Below, in pieces: positions 40,663 through 47,519 of a stretch of 47,519 nt of DNA. Origin of the DNA: an uncultured Clostridium sp. (GTDB taxonomy: Bacteria; Bacillota; Clostridia; TANB77; CAG-508). The notes under the pieces are model-generated. The model was given only the letters and a program-made list of their open reading frames with translations, did no database searches and was not told where the DNA came from. Location: positions 1 through 47,519 of the forward strand of contig USBY01000010.1 of NCBI GenBank assembly GCA_900553015.1. The letters run 5' to 3'. Every line of letters begins with the position of its first letter. Positions within the stretch are counted from its first letter, which is position 1. The translations under genes were made by a program, and so were the position numbers.

Positions 40663-41112
40663 ATGAGAAAACTTAAAAACTGTAAGATTTATGATCTGTA
40701 TGGACGGAGAATGCAAGAGGAGGAAAATCCACATTTTGTAATAATTGTTGCAGATGGAGAAGACGACAAGACAATATGTGAGTACGGAATTCTGAATAAA
40801 GACAGATTTGAGCAAACAGATGAGGGAGTATATAACATTGAATCATTTGCAGAAATGCCGGCGACGGATACAACCATAACAGAAAAAGGTTGTATTTTTT
40901 GTGCGGCAATGCCAAAAAATTCAAGAAGTACTATTCCCACATGGCCCATGTTTGTGAAATATAAAACAGAGAATATAAATGTAGGCGATGAAGAAATTTC
41001 AATCGTATGCATATCTAATGAAAGAGTTCAAGTGTTGAAAACAAAACTTTCAGATACCAACGATGCTGGCTTCAAAGTTGGAAACAGTTTTTACAGAGTT
41101 GGTGTAATGTAA
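40663..41112 (+). CDS. Unknown soluble protein, orphan
   Basis: A 149-residue protein that appears strand-rich and soluble, with no membrane segment or signal. Segments include NCKIYDLYGRRMQEEENPHF, TEKGCIFCAAMPKNSRSTIP and EEISIVCISNERVQVLKTKL. One CxxC (CIFC) is present. I recognise no family. G+C is moderately raised compared with clpC and dapB beside it. RBS AAAGGAGA precedes the ATG, it has its own promoter and a shared terminator. Confidence 0.65.
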   Translation: MRKLKNCKIYDLYGRRMQEEENPHFVIIVADGEDDKTICEYGILNKDRFEQTDEGVYNIESFAEMPATDTTITEKGCIFCAAMPKNSRSTIPTWPMFVKYKTENINVGDEEISIVCISNERVQVLKTKLSDTNDAGFKVGNSFYRVGVM

Positions 41113-41145
41113 GAAAATTTAAAATCTAAAATTTTTTGCAGTAAT

Positions 41146-41191
41146 AAAAAAACAGCCCGCGCTTTTATAACAAAGCACGAGCTGTTTTTTT
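41146..41191. terminator. Terminator between orphan gene and dapB
   Basis: AAAAAAACAGCCCGCGCTTT faces AAAGCACGAGCTGTTTTTTT. On the plus strand two C-A mismatches interrupt the stem; on the minus strand the same sites are G-U pairs, so the hairpin is best for dapB but has T runs both ways. Confidence 0.8.
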
Positions 41192-41942
41192 ATTTGTTAT
41201 TAATTAAATCATTCATATTATACATTCCATTATCTTTGTTAACTATGTATTTAGCAGCCATAACCGCACCATTTGCAAAAACAGTTCTAGAATAACATTT
41301 ATGTGTTATTTCTAATGTTTCATGCTCGCCAAAGAATTGTACTGTATGTTCACCTACGATATTTCCACCTCTAATAGAAGAAAATCCGATTTCTAATTTA
41401 TTTCTTTTTTCATGTTTATTGTGTCTGTCAAATTCGTAAATCATCTTGTTATCTTTAGCTTCATTAATGCTATCTGCTAAAAATAAAGCTGTTCCACTTG
41501 GGCTATCTATTTTTCTATTATGATGGGTTTCTATAATTTCGATATCAGTATCTGGCAATTCTTTAGCTAAAGATGCTACGATTTTTGCCATTAAATTTAT
41601 ATCATATGACATATTAGCAGATTTAAAAACAGGAATATCTTTTGAATAATTTTCTATTTCATTTAATTGTTCTTCTGTAAATCCAGTTGTTGCAATAACT
41701 ATAGGAACATGATTTTCCTTAGCATATTTTAAGATATTTAAAGTAGCAACTGGAACAGAAAAATCAATTATAACATCTGATTTTTCTTCTATGTCTGAAG
41801 TATTTGTATAAACTGGATATGTATAAATTCCAGTATTCTCTTTATCAACACCACCAAGAAGTAAAATATCTTTATCATTATCTATTACATTTGCAACTTC
41901 TTGTCCCATTTTACCATTTATTCCATTTATTAATACTTTCAT
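41190..41942 (-). CDS. dapB: 4-hydroxy-tetrahydrodipicolinate reductase
   Basis: The 250-residue enzyme carries the nucleotide motif INGINGKMGQE at the N-terminus, ATTGFTEEQ (~83) and the substrate loop ETHHNRKIDSPSGTA (~137-151) with the catalytic His-His and Lys. It reduces the DapA product in the DAP/lysine route using NAD(P)H. Third in the minus-strand order dapA, HD gene, dapB, and likely co-transcribed. RBS AAAGGAT. Confidence 0.95.
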   Translation of the reverse strand: MKVLINGINGKMGQEVANVIDNDKDILLLGGVDKENTGIYTYPVYTNTSDIEEKSDVIIDFSVPVATLNILKYAKENHVPIVIATTGFTEEQLNEIENYSKDIPVFKSANMSYDINLMAKIVASLAKELPDTDIEIIETHHNRKIDSPSGTALFLADSINEAKDNKMIYEFDRHNKHEKRNKLEIGFSSIRGGNIVGEHTVQFFGEHETLEITHKCYSRTVFANGAVMAAKYIVNKDNGMYNMNDLINNK

Positions 41943-41985
41943 TTAATTTGATCCTTTCTATATCGCCAAAGGTAAATAAAACTAA

Positions 41986-42528
41986 TTAAAATCTTACAAA
42001 CAAAATTGTTAAAAAGATATAAGCATATCTATAAACCATTTTTAGCTTGTATTTCTTATTTAAATATTTAAAAAATTCAACTGTAGCACAATATTTGTCT
42101 ACAAATGTAACTATGTAACTTTCTTTATATTTAGGCAATTTTACAGTTAAAGGCCACATATGTTTTACTATTACATCTTTTTCTAAATCATTTAGAGTGA
42201 AATTTTTTAAAGAATTTTCTAAGGCGATTTTAGGATGAGAAAAAGCATGTAGTTCTTTAAATGAATTAACCTTTCTAGGTTCATGCCAGTCATATAAAAA
42301 GAAATCGTGAAGCATAGCAGCACGAGCTGCTGAGAAATAATCTAATTTAAATTTTTTACATATTAAATAAGTATAATATGCAACATGCAAGCAGTGGTTA
42401 TAACATGACGTGCTAGAATGTTGCATATAATTGTTCATTTCTTTTACCTTTTCATGTAAGCGAATATCATTTATTATATTTTTAAATTCTAAATAATTTT
42501 CTTCATTTTTTAATTTTTTAAAAAACAT
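41986..42528 (-). CDS. HD-domain phosphohydrolase-like protein
   Basis: A 180-residue soluble protein with the HD pattern: first His in HCLHVAYYTYLI (~45-56), HD pair in AAMLHDFFLYDWHEPR (~70-85), later His in HAFSHPKIALEN and Asp in FVDKYCAT (~144). HD proteins of this size act on nucleotides or small phosphoesters; the substrate is unknown. Its end (YRYAYIFLTILFVRF) is hydrophobic and may touch the membrane. It sits between dapA and dapB, 43 bases from dapB. Confidence 0.82.
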   Translation of the reverse strand: MFFKKLKNEENYLEFKNIINDIRLHEKVKEMNNYMQHSSTSCYNHCLHVAYYTYLICKKFKLDYFSAARAAMLHDFFLYDWHEPRKVNSFKELHAFSHPKIALENSLKNFTLNDLEKDVIVKHMWPLTVKLPKYKESYIVTFVDKYCATVEFFKYLNKKYKLKMVYRYAYIFLTILFVRF

Positions 42529-42529
42529 T

Positions 42530-42595
42530 TATTCACATCCCATATTATTTTTACTTATATATATATTATATCATGGGAGATATATTATGTGAATA
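42530..42595. repeat. Nested inverted repeat upstream of the HD gene
   Basis: TATTCACAT and CCCAT face ATGGG and ATGTGAATA around an AT-rich centre that includes likely -10 sequences of the minus strand. It could be an operator or a leader hairpin. Confidence 0.5.
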
Positions 42596-42617
42596 AAGTT
42601 AATTAAATCTTAACAAT

Positions 42618-43502
42618 TTAAATTAATCCAAAATTTTTTAAAGAAGTTCTTAATTTTTCTTGATTTTTTTCAGATAATCTAACTAGTGGAAGTCTAGGAA
42701 CTCCGAAATTGTATCCCATCATATTTAAAGCTTCTTTTACAGGTATAGGATTAACTTCACAGAATAAGCTTCCTACCAAATCTATTGCATCTAATTGCAT
42801 TTGTGTAGCTTCTGTAATATTTCCATCAAAGAAATTTTGAACCATATCATGTGTATATTTGGGTGCAACATTTGAAAGAACAGATATAACACCAAGTCCA
42901 CCTAAAGATAGAATTGGAACGATTTGGTCATCATTTCCAGAATAAATATGTAAATTATCTTTACATAGGTCTGCTATTTTTGCAACTTGTGAGATATTAC
43001 CACTAGCTTCTTTTACAGCTACAATATTTGGTATTTTAGAAAGTTCTAAACAAGTTTCTGGAGTGATGTTTACACCAGTTCTACTAGATACACTGTATAC
43101 AATTATAGGTAAAGATGTAGAATTAGCTATTGCTTTGTAATGTTCTACTAAACCTGCCTGTGTTGTTTTATTATAATATGGTGTTACAACTAATAAAGCA
43201 TCTGCACCAACAGATTCTGCGTATTTTGACATTTCTATTGCAGAAGCAGTATTATTAGAACCTGTTCCAGCAATTACAGGAATTCTACCATTAACTTTAT
43301 CTATAGCATATTTAATGGTATCTTTTTTTTCTTTTTCTGTCATTGTAGAAGATTCGCCAGTAGTACCACATACTATAATACTATCAACACCTTCTGAAAT
43401 TTGGAATTCTATTAATTTTCCAAACTCTTCGAAATTTACGCCATCATTTGTAAATGGTGTGGAGATGGCAGTACCACAACCTTTAAAAATAATTTTTTTC
43501 AT
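42618..43502 (-). CDS. dapA: 4-hydroxy-tetrahydrodipicolinate synthase
   Basis: The 294-residue TIM-barrel aldolase shows GTTGESSTMTEKE (~46-58), ALLVVTPYYNKTTQ (~130-143, with the catalytic Tyr) and the Schiff-base Lys in IVAVKEASGN (~162). It condenses pyruvate with aspartate semialdehyde, the first step special to DAP and lysine. RBS AGGAGATG lies before the ATG. asd and dapB, the steps before and after, are in the same window. Confidence 0.96.
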   Translation of the reverse strand: MKKIIFKGCGTAISTPFTNDGVNFEEFGKLIEFQISEGVDSIIVCGTTGESSTMTEKEKKDTIKYAIDKVNGRIPVIAGTGSNNTASAIEMSKYAESVGADALLVVTPYYNKTTQAGLVEHYKAIANSTSLPIIVYSVSSRTGVNITPETCLELSKIPNIVAVKEASGNISQVAKIADLCKDNLHIYSGNDDQIVPILSLGGLGVISVLSNVAPKYTHDMVQNFFDGNITEATQMQLDAIDLVGSLFCEVNPIPVKEALNMMGYNFGVPRLPLVRLSEKNQEKLRTSLKNFGLI

Positions 43503-43651
43503 AATAACATCTCCTATAGAGATTTTTTAGCATATATAATTATATGTAGCTATTTTCTATGTTATTATATGATATAATTTATAAAAAATAAATAATTTCT
43601 GGAAAATATCTAAAAAATACTATATAATTATTACTAGATAAAAGGAGGAGA

Positions 43652-44098
43652 ATGATGACTGCATCTCAAGAAGATTATTTAAAATCAATATATATATTAA
43701 TATTACATAAAAATGAAGCAAGAGTTACAGATATAGCAGACTATTTACAAGTTAGTAAAGCAAGTGTGAATAGAGCCTTAAAATCTTTAAAAGAGCTAGG
43801 GCTTGTGGATTATGAAACATATGGAGAGATAAAATTAACAGAAAAGGGAAAAGAAGAAGCTACTAACATTATTAAAAAACATAATGTTTTAAAAGCGTTT
43901 TTAATTCAAATTTTAAATGTTAATAACGAAACAGCAGAAGAAGAAGCAAAAAAAATGAAACATGCTATTTCTGAAGATACTGTAAATAAATTTTCTGATT
44001 ATATTAAAAGCATTATAAAAGTTGATGAATTAAAATGTAACTATAGTCCAGAAAATGAAAGATGTCAAAATTGTATAAAATTAAAAAAGAAAAAATAA
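43652..44098 (+). CDS. DtxR/MntR-family metal-dependent regulator
   Basis: This 148-residue protein has an N-terminal winged helix (DYLKSIYILI, VTDIADYLQVSKASVNRALK, LTEKGKEEA) and the dimerisation/metal-binding region (HNVLKAFLIQILNVNNETAE, KMKHAISEDTVNKF) of DtxR/MntR regulators. The Glu/His residues of the metal site are in expected places. The C-terminus has three Cys (CNYSPENERCQNC) found in some clostridial members. It probably responds to Mn2+ or Fe2+. ATG pair at 43652/43655 behind AAAGGAGGAG. Target genes are not evident nearby; the divergent dapA is an unlikely one. Confidence 0.88.
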   Translation: MMTASQEDYLKSIYILILHKNEARVTDIADYLQVSKASVNRALKSLKELGLVDYETYGEIKLTEKGKEEATNIIKKHNVLKAFLIQILNVNNETAEEEAKKMKHAISEDTVNKFSDYIKSIIKVDELKCNYSPENERCQNCIKLKKKK

Positions 44099-44125
44099 TC
44101 GCAAATGTATTTTGCGATTATTTTT
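44091..44125 (+). terminator. Terminator of the DtxR-family gene
   Basis: AAAAATAATCGCAAA pairs with TTTGCGATTATTTTT around TGTAT, overlapping the stop codon. Confidence 0.85.
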
Positions 44126-44153
44126 AGCACTAAAAAATTTAGAAGGGAAAAAA

Positions 44154-44203
44154 GGAACGTCCCCAAATCCCGGGGAATGTCCCAAATCCTTAGAAACGTT
44201 CCC
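44154..44203. repeat. Dispersed repeat family 1, copy G
   Basis: Two and a half tandem units in the reverse sense: GGAACGTCCCCAAATCCC, GGGAATGTCCCAAATCC and AGAAACGTTCCC. Lies just beyond the asd stop codon. Confidence 0.8.
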
Positions 44204-44210
44204 AAAAAAA

Positions 44211-45203
44211 CTATTTTTCTATCATTTTTTCTACTATTTGTATTGCGTTTGATGCTGCACCTTTTCGTATATTATCAGCAACTACCCAAAGATTTACACC
44301 ATTTTCTACACTAAAATCTCTTCTAATTCTCCCTACGAAAACCTCATCGTGTCCATTTGCATTTGTAGTTATAGGATAAACTTCAGAAGATGGATCATCT
44401 TGAACGATTATTCCTTCAAAATTTTTAAGTGTTTCTACTAATTCAGAAAGTTCAAATGGCTTTTCAAATTCAACATTTATAGATTCGCTATGTGAATTTT
44501 CTACTGGAACCCTAACTGTAGTTGCAGTTATTCTTAAATCTGGTTTCTTTAAAATTTTTCTTGTTTCATTTATCATTTTCATTTCTTCTTTGGTATAACC
44601 ATTTTCTGTGAATACATCTATATGTGGCAAACAATTATTATAAATTGGGTATGGGAATTTTTCTAATTTATTAATTCCTTTTCTACCATTTTCTAAATCG
44701 TTTAACCCTTTTTGACCTGCTCCAGAAACAGCTTGGTATGTAGAATATACAATTCTTTTTATTGTATATTTATCATCTAAAGCTTTTAATGGTAAAACCG
44801 CTTGTATAGTAGAGCAATTTGGATTTGCAATTATTCCATGATTATTTTTAATTTCTTCTGGATTAACCTCTGGTACAACTAAAGGTACGTCTTTATCCAT
44901 TCTAAATGCACTACTATTGTCTACTACAATACAACCTTTTGAGGCTGCAATTGGAGCATATTTTTTAGATATCTCGCCACCGGCAGAAAATATTGCAAAG
45001 TCAAATCCCTCGTCAAAAGAGTGTTCAGTTAATTCTTTTACAACATATTCTTTATTCATAAATGTAACTTTTTTGCCAGCAGATTTATTTGAGGCAAATA
45101 AAACATATTCACTAATTGGTAGATTTTTTTCTTCTAATACTTTTAGTGCAGTTCTACCTACTACACCTGTAGCACCTACAATTGCTAATTTGTAATTTTT
45201 CAT
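44211..45203 (-). CDS. asd: Aspartate-semialdehyde dehydrogenase
   Basis: The 330-residue enzyme has the NADP motif GATGVVGRTALKVLEEK, the SAGGEISKKYAP loop, the catalytic Cys in NPNCSTIQAVLPLK (~128) and the substrate His/Arg region with RVPVENSHSES (~235). It reduces aspartyl phosphate to the semialdehyde used by DapA and for threonine and methionine. The start at 45203 follows CGAGGTGC; the frame to 45233 has no such signal. Confidence 0.96.
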   Translation of the reverse strand: MKNYKLAIVGATGVVGRTALKVLEEKNLPISEYVLFASNKSAGKKVTFMNKEYVVKELTEHSFDEGFDFAIFSAGGEISKKYAPIAASKGCIVVDNSSAFRMDKDVPLVVPEVNPEEIKNNHGIIANPNCSTIQAVLPLKALDDKYTIKRIVYSTYQAVSGAGQKGLNDLENGRKGINKLEKFPYPIYNNCLPHIDVFTENGYTKEEMKMINETRKILKKPDLRITATTVRVPVENSHSESINVEFEKPFELSELVETLKNFEGIIVQDDPSSEVYPITTNANGHDEVFVGRIRRDFSVENGVNLWVVADNIRKGAASNAIQIVEKMIEK

Positions 45204-45355
45204 ATTAAGCACCTCGGCTTTAAATAGTAACAAGAATTATATTTATAATTTCTTATAGTACATATTATATTCGAAATAATAAAAAAATGCTAGTTAAAAC
45301 TAACAAATATATGATAGAATATTGTCGAAATACAAAAGAAACAGGAGGGGATTAA

Positions 45356-47320
45356 ATGAAAAAGAAATTAGCAGTAATAATAGCTATATTACTAGTAATT
45401 GCTATTGTTATTGGAATTACAGTATCAAATCTAAGATTTAGAGGAGATTTAACAGAAATTAGTTCAGAAAAACAATTACAAAAAATAGTTGATGGATATA
45501 ATTCATCAGTAGGATCAAGCGTGGCTGCAGCATTTATATGTCCATTAATTGCGTTACCTACTCGTAGTTTCTCTGGTGGAATTATAGAAGATGCAAGTTC
45601 AATACAATCTTCTGGTGGAGGTATTGTTCCAAATGAGATAACAAGTAGTGCAAGTGATACGAAATCTTTTGATTCCATACTTCCAAGTACAAATTCAGGA
45701 GCAACAACTTCAGAATATTCAACAACAAATATACAAGTAGAAAATGTGGATGAGGCAGATATTGTAAAAACAGATGGTGAGTATGTATATTCAATTTCAG
45801 ATGATACAGTATATATAACATATGCAAAAAATCCAACTGAGATGAATGTGGTAGCAAAAATACAAGAACCATTAAGTAATATATATCCAGAAGATTTAAT
45901 ATTACAAAATAATAAATTAATAATTATTTCTGGAAATACTATAAAAACAGTTGTTAAAATTTATGATTTAGCATATATAGAAAATCCAGACAAAATAAAA
46001 GAATTTGAAATAAATAAGGAATATTATACATCAAGATATATAAATGGTAATTTATATGTAATTTCATCTGGAAGAGTAACAAGTGAAGGAAATTTAGAAT
46101 ATGTAGAAGATGGTGCTACTGTAAATCCAGATAAACCAAATGCATATAAAATAAATGACCTATATACAAGGATGCAAACAGTTATAGCTTCATATAATTT
46201 AAATGCACCAGAAAATAAAATAAAAGTTCAATCATATTTAATGGATGTAGAGAATGCATATATATCAGAAAAAAATATGTATTTAATTGATAATGGATAT
46301 AGTGGAAGCAGAGATGTAGAATTTAGTGATATATTTGGAATAAAAGGACTTTTAGGAATTGGAGATGCAATAAAAGAGAGCGACAGTACTTATGGTTCAA
46401 ATATATATAAATTTAATTTTAAAGAAGATGGAAGTGTAGAATATCAAACTAAAACTCAAGTAGAAGGAACCACAATAGACCAATTTTCTTTAGATGAAAA
46501 AGATGATAATTTAAGAATTGCATTATATACAACAAAAGGATCAAGAGTAGTAGTTCTAGACAATAATTTAAAACAATTAGGAGAAACCGCATATCTTGCT
46601 AAGGGAGAAAAAATGTATTCAGCAAGATTCGTAGGGGATAGAGCATACCTTGTAACATATAAAAATATGGATCCATTATATTCTATAGATTTAAGCGACC
46701 CAGCAAATCCAAAAGCTTTAGGTGCATTAAAAATCCCAGGATATAGTACATACTTACAGCCATATGATGAAAATCATATTATTGGTTTTGGTTTCCAAAC
46801 AGAAGAAACTGTTAGAAGAAATTCTTTAGGAAGAGTTACATCAACTTCTGCGAAAGTTACAGGAATGAAGATGGCATTATTTGATGTTTCTGATATAAGT
46901 AATCCAAAAATGATATCAGAGGAAGTAATAGGAGATTCTAAAACAAATTCTACTGTTTTAGAAAATCATAAAGCACTATTATTAGATAAAGAAAGAAATC
47001 TATTAGCAATTCCTATAAAAAATTATACGACAGATTTAAGTATTACAGAAGATGATGATATATCTTCTGCTACAAAGTCATACACAAGTTACTTAAAGAG
47101 TAGAACATATAACAAAGTTGGATATGCAGTATATAGTCTAGATATAGCAAATGGATTTAATTTAAGAGGAATAATAACACATGATGTTAATTCTAATAAT
47201 TATACTTCTGATATTAGAGGATTATACATAGATGATACATTATATACTGTTTCAAATAAGGAAATTAAAGCAAATAATATAGATACATTGGCAGAAATAA
47301 AAGAAATTATATTTGATTAA
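45356..47320 (+). CDS. Membrane-anchored beta-propeller domain protein
   Basis: A 654-residue protein with an N-terminal membrane helix (LAVIIAILLVIAIVIGITVS) and a large extracytoplasmic part. Residues ~70-125 are a Ser/Thr/Gly-rich linker; then QVENVDEADIVKTDGEYVYS (~131-150) marks the beta-propeller family with C-terminal domain (PF09826-type), with repeats such as ARFVGDRAYLVTYKNMDPLY, YSIDLSDPANPKALGALKIP and DVSDISNPKMISEEVIGD. Function in the family is unknown; surface interaction is plausible. RBS AGGAGGGG. A second membrane gene follows 11 bases on. Confidence 0.85.
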   Translation: MKKKLAVIIAILLVIAIVIGITVSNLRFRGDLTEISSEKQLQKIVDGYNSSVGSSVAAAFICPLIALPTRSFSGGIIEDASSIQSSGGGIVPNEITSSASDTKSFDSILPSTNSGATTSEYSTTNIQVENVDEADIVKTDGEYVYSISDDTVYITYAKNPTEMNVVAKIQEPLSNIYPEDLILQNNKLIIISGNTIKTVVKIYDLAYIENPDKIKEFEINKEYYTSRYINGNLYVISSGRVTSEGNLEYVEDGATVNPDKPNAYKINDLYTRMQTVIASYNLNAPENKIKVQSYLMDVENAYISEKNMYLIDNGYSGSRDVEFSDIFGIKGLLGIGDAIKESDSTYGSNIYKFNFKEDGSVEYQTKTQVEGTTIDQFSLDEKDDNLRIALYTTKGSRVVVLDNNLKQLGETAYLAKGEKMYSARFVGDRAYLVTYKNMDPLYSIDLSDPANPKALGALKIPGYSTYLQPYDENHIIGFGFQTEETVRRNSLGRVTSTSAKVTGMKMALFDVSDISNPKMISEEVIGDSKTNSTVLENHKALLLDKERNLLAIPIKNYTTDLSITEDDDISSATKSYTSYLKSRTYNKVGYAVYSLDIANGFNLRGIITHDVNSNNYTSDIRGLYIDDTLYTVSNKEIKANNIDTLAEIKEIIFD

Positions 47321-47331
47321 GGGGGATAAAT

Positions 47332-47519
47332 ATGGGAAAAATTTATAAAAAAGAAGTTAGCAATTATTCAGGCATGCCAGCAGCATCATTAACATTAGGA
47401 ATTATATCAATACTTACAATTATATTTTGGTATATGTCATTAATAACAGGAATTTTGGCAATAGTTTTTGGTGTTAAATCTATACATAGAATTAATAGCA
47501 AATTAGGAAAAGCAGGAAT
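47332..47519 (+). CDS. DUF4190-like small membrane protein (3' end outside window)
   Basis: The first 62 residues, MGKIYKKEVSNYSGMPAASL then TLGIISILTIIFWYMSLITG then ILAIVFGVKSIHRINSKLGKAG, have the DUF4190 pattern: ASLTLGI start, two membrane helices and GI.A.VFG..S. Such proteins are small and of unknown role. RBS GGGGGAT. Probably co-transcribed with the propeller gene. Confidence 0.75.
   Translation, partial: MGKIYKKEVSNYSGMPAASLTLGIISILTIIFWYMSLITGILAIVFGVKSIHRINSKLGKAG

Noticed and set aside
4702..44203. Known insertion sequence or prophage explaining the repeats and orphan genes
   Set aside because: No transposase, integrase, recombinase or phage structural gene is seen anywhere in the window.

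Overview
The window is a strongly AT-rich bacterial chromosome segment. Gene content points to an anaerobic, low-G+C Firmicute of the class Clostridia, probably an uncultured gut-type lineage. Supporting genes are minD/minE next to rodA, the complete ctsR-mcsA-mcsB-clpC heat-shock operon, a T-box in front of serS, LexA of the Gram-positive type, an EndoA/MazF toxin, a sortase, and sporulation-linked families (SpoVD-type penicillin-binding protein with PASTA domains, YtaF, a GerS/LolA-like lipoprotein-type protein). The species assignment is inference; no rRNA or tRNA gene was seen.

Layout. 1-4.6 kb: division-site placement and elongation (minD end, an unusually long minE, rodA), dusB-type tRNA dihydrouridine synthase, GerS-like protein and a mazF toxin without a visible antitoxin. 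4.7-6.6 kb: tandem compact HD-GYP proteins on the minus strand. 6.8-10.3 kb: smc. 10.5-18.3 kb: YtaF-like protein, Ca2+-type P-ATPase, SpoVD-like PBP, ksgA, sortase and a DUF951 protein that the supplied calls had missed. 18.4-25.9 kb: a mosaic of housekeeping genes (engB, T-box-DUF1653-serS, lexA) and single or paired unknown genes that are visibly more G+C rich than their surroundings. 25.9-33.3 kb: small unknown protein, heterodimeric ABC exporter, short-chain dehydrogenase, phosphodiesterase, YgjP-type metallopeptidase, and an ADP-ribosylglycohydrolase fused to a macrodomain. 33.4-41.2 kb: an unknown membrane protein, dgt, the CtsR regulon operon and another unknown gene. 41.2-45.2 kb: DAP/lysine pathway genes (asd, dapA, dapB) with an HD-domain gene and a DtxR/MntR-type regulator. 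45.4-47.5 kb: a membrane-anchored beta-propeller protein and the start of a small membrane protein.

Three features cut across the window. First, a dispersed intergenic repeat with the core GGGATTTGGGGACGTTCC (at least seven loci), often bounded by ATAGGGATT...AATCCCTAT, looks like a REP/MITE-type family; a second family (TGAACTTT...AAAGTTCA around GGGACGG) occurs twice, once inside the ctsR leader. Second, four loci hold orphan genes with richer G+C and different codon use, each with its own extended -10 promoter and strong terminator. Third, several genes have unusual architectures: minE with a long charged tail, an ARH-macrodomain fusion, and a membrane protein with five 18-residue repeats.

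Start sites were revised from the longest open frames at several genes (mazF, HD-GYP 1, smc, PBP, DUF1653, lexA, the 113-residue unknown, ABC subunit, SDR, the membrane protein at 34 kb and asd) because ribosome-binding sites favour internal starts.
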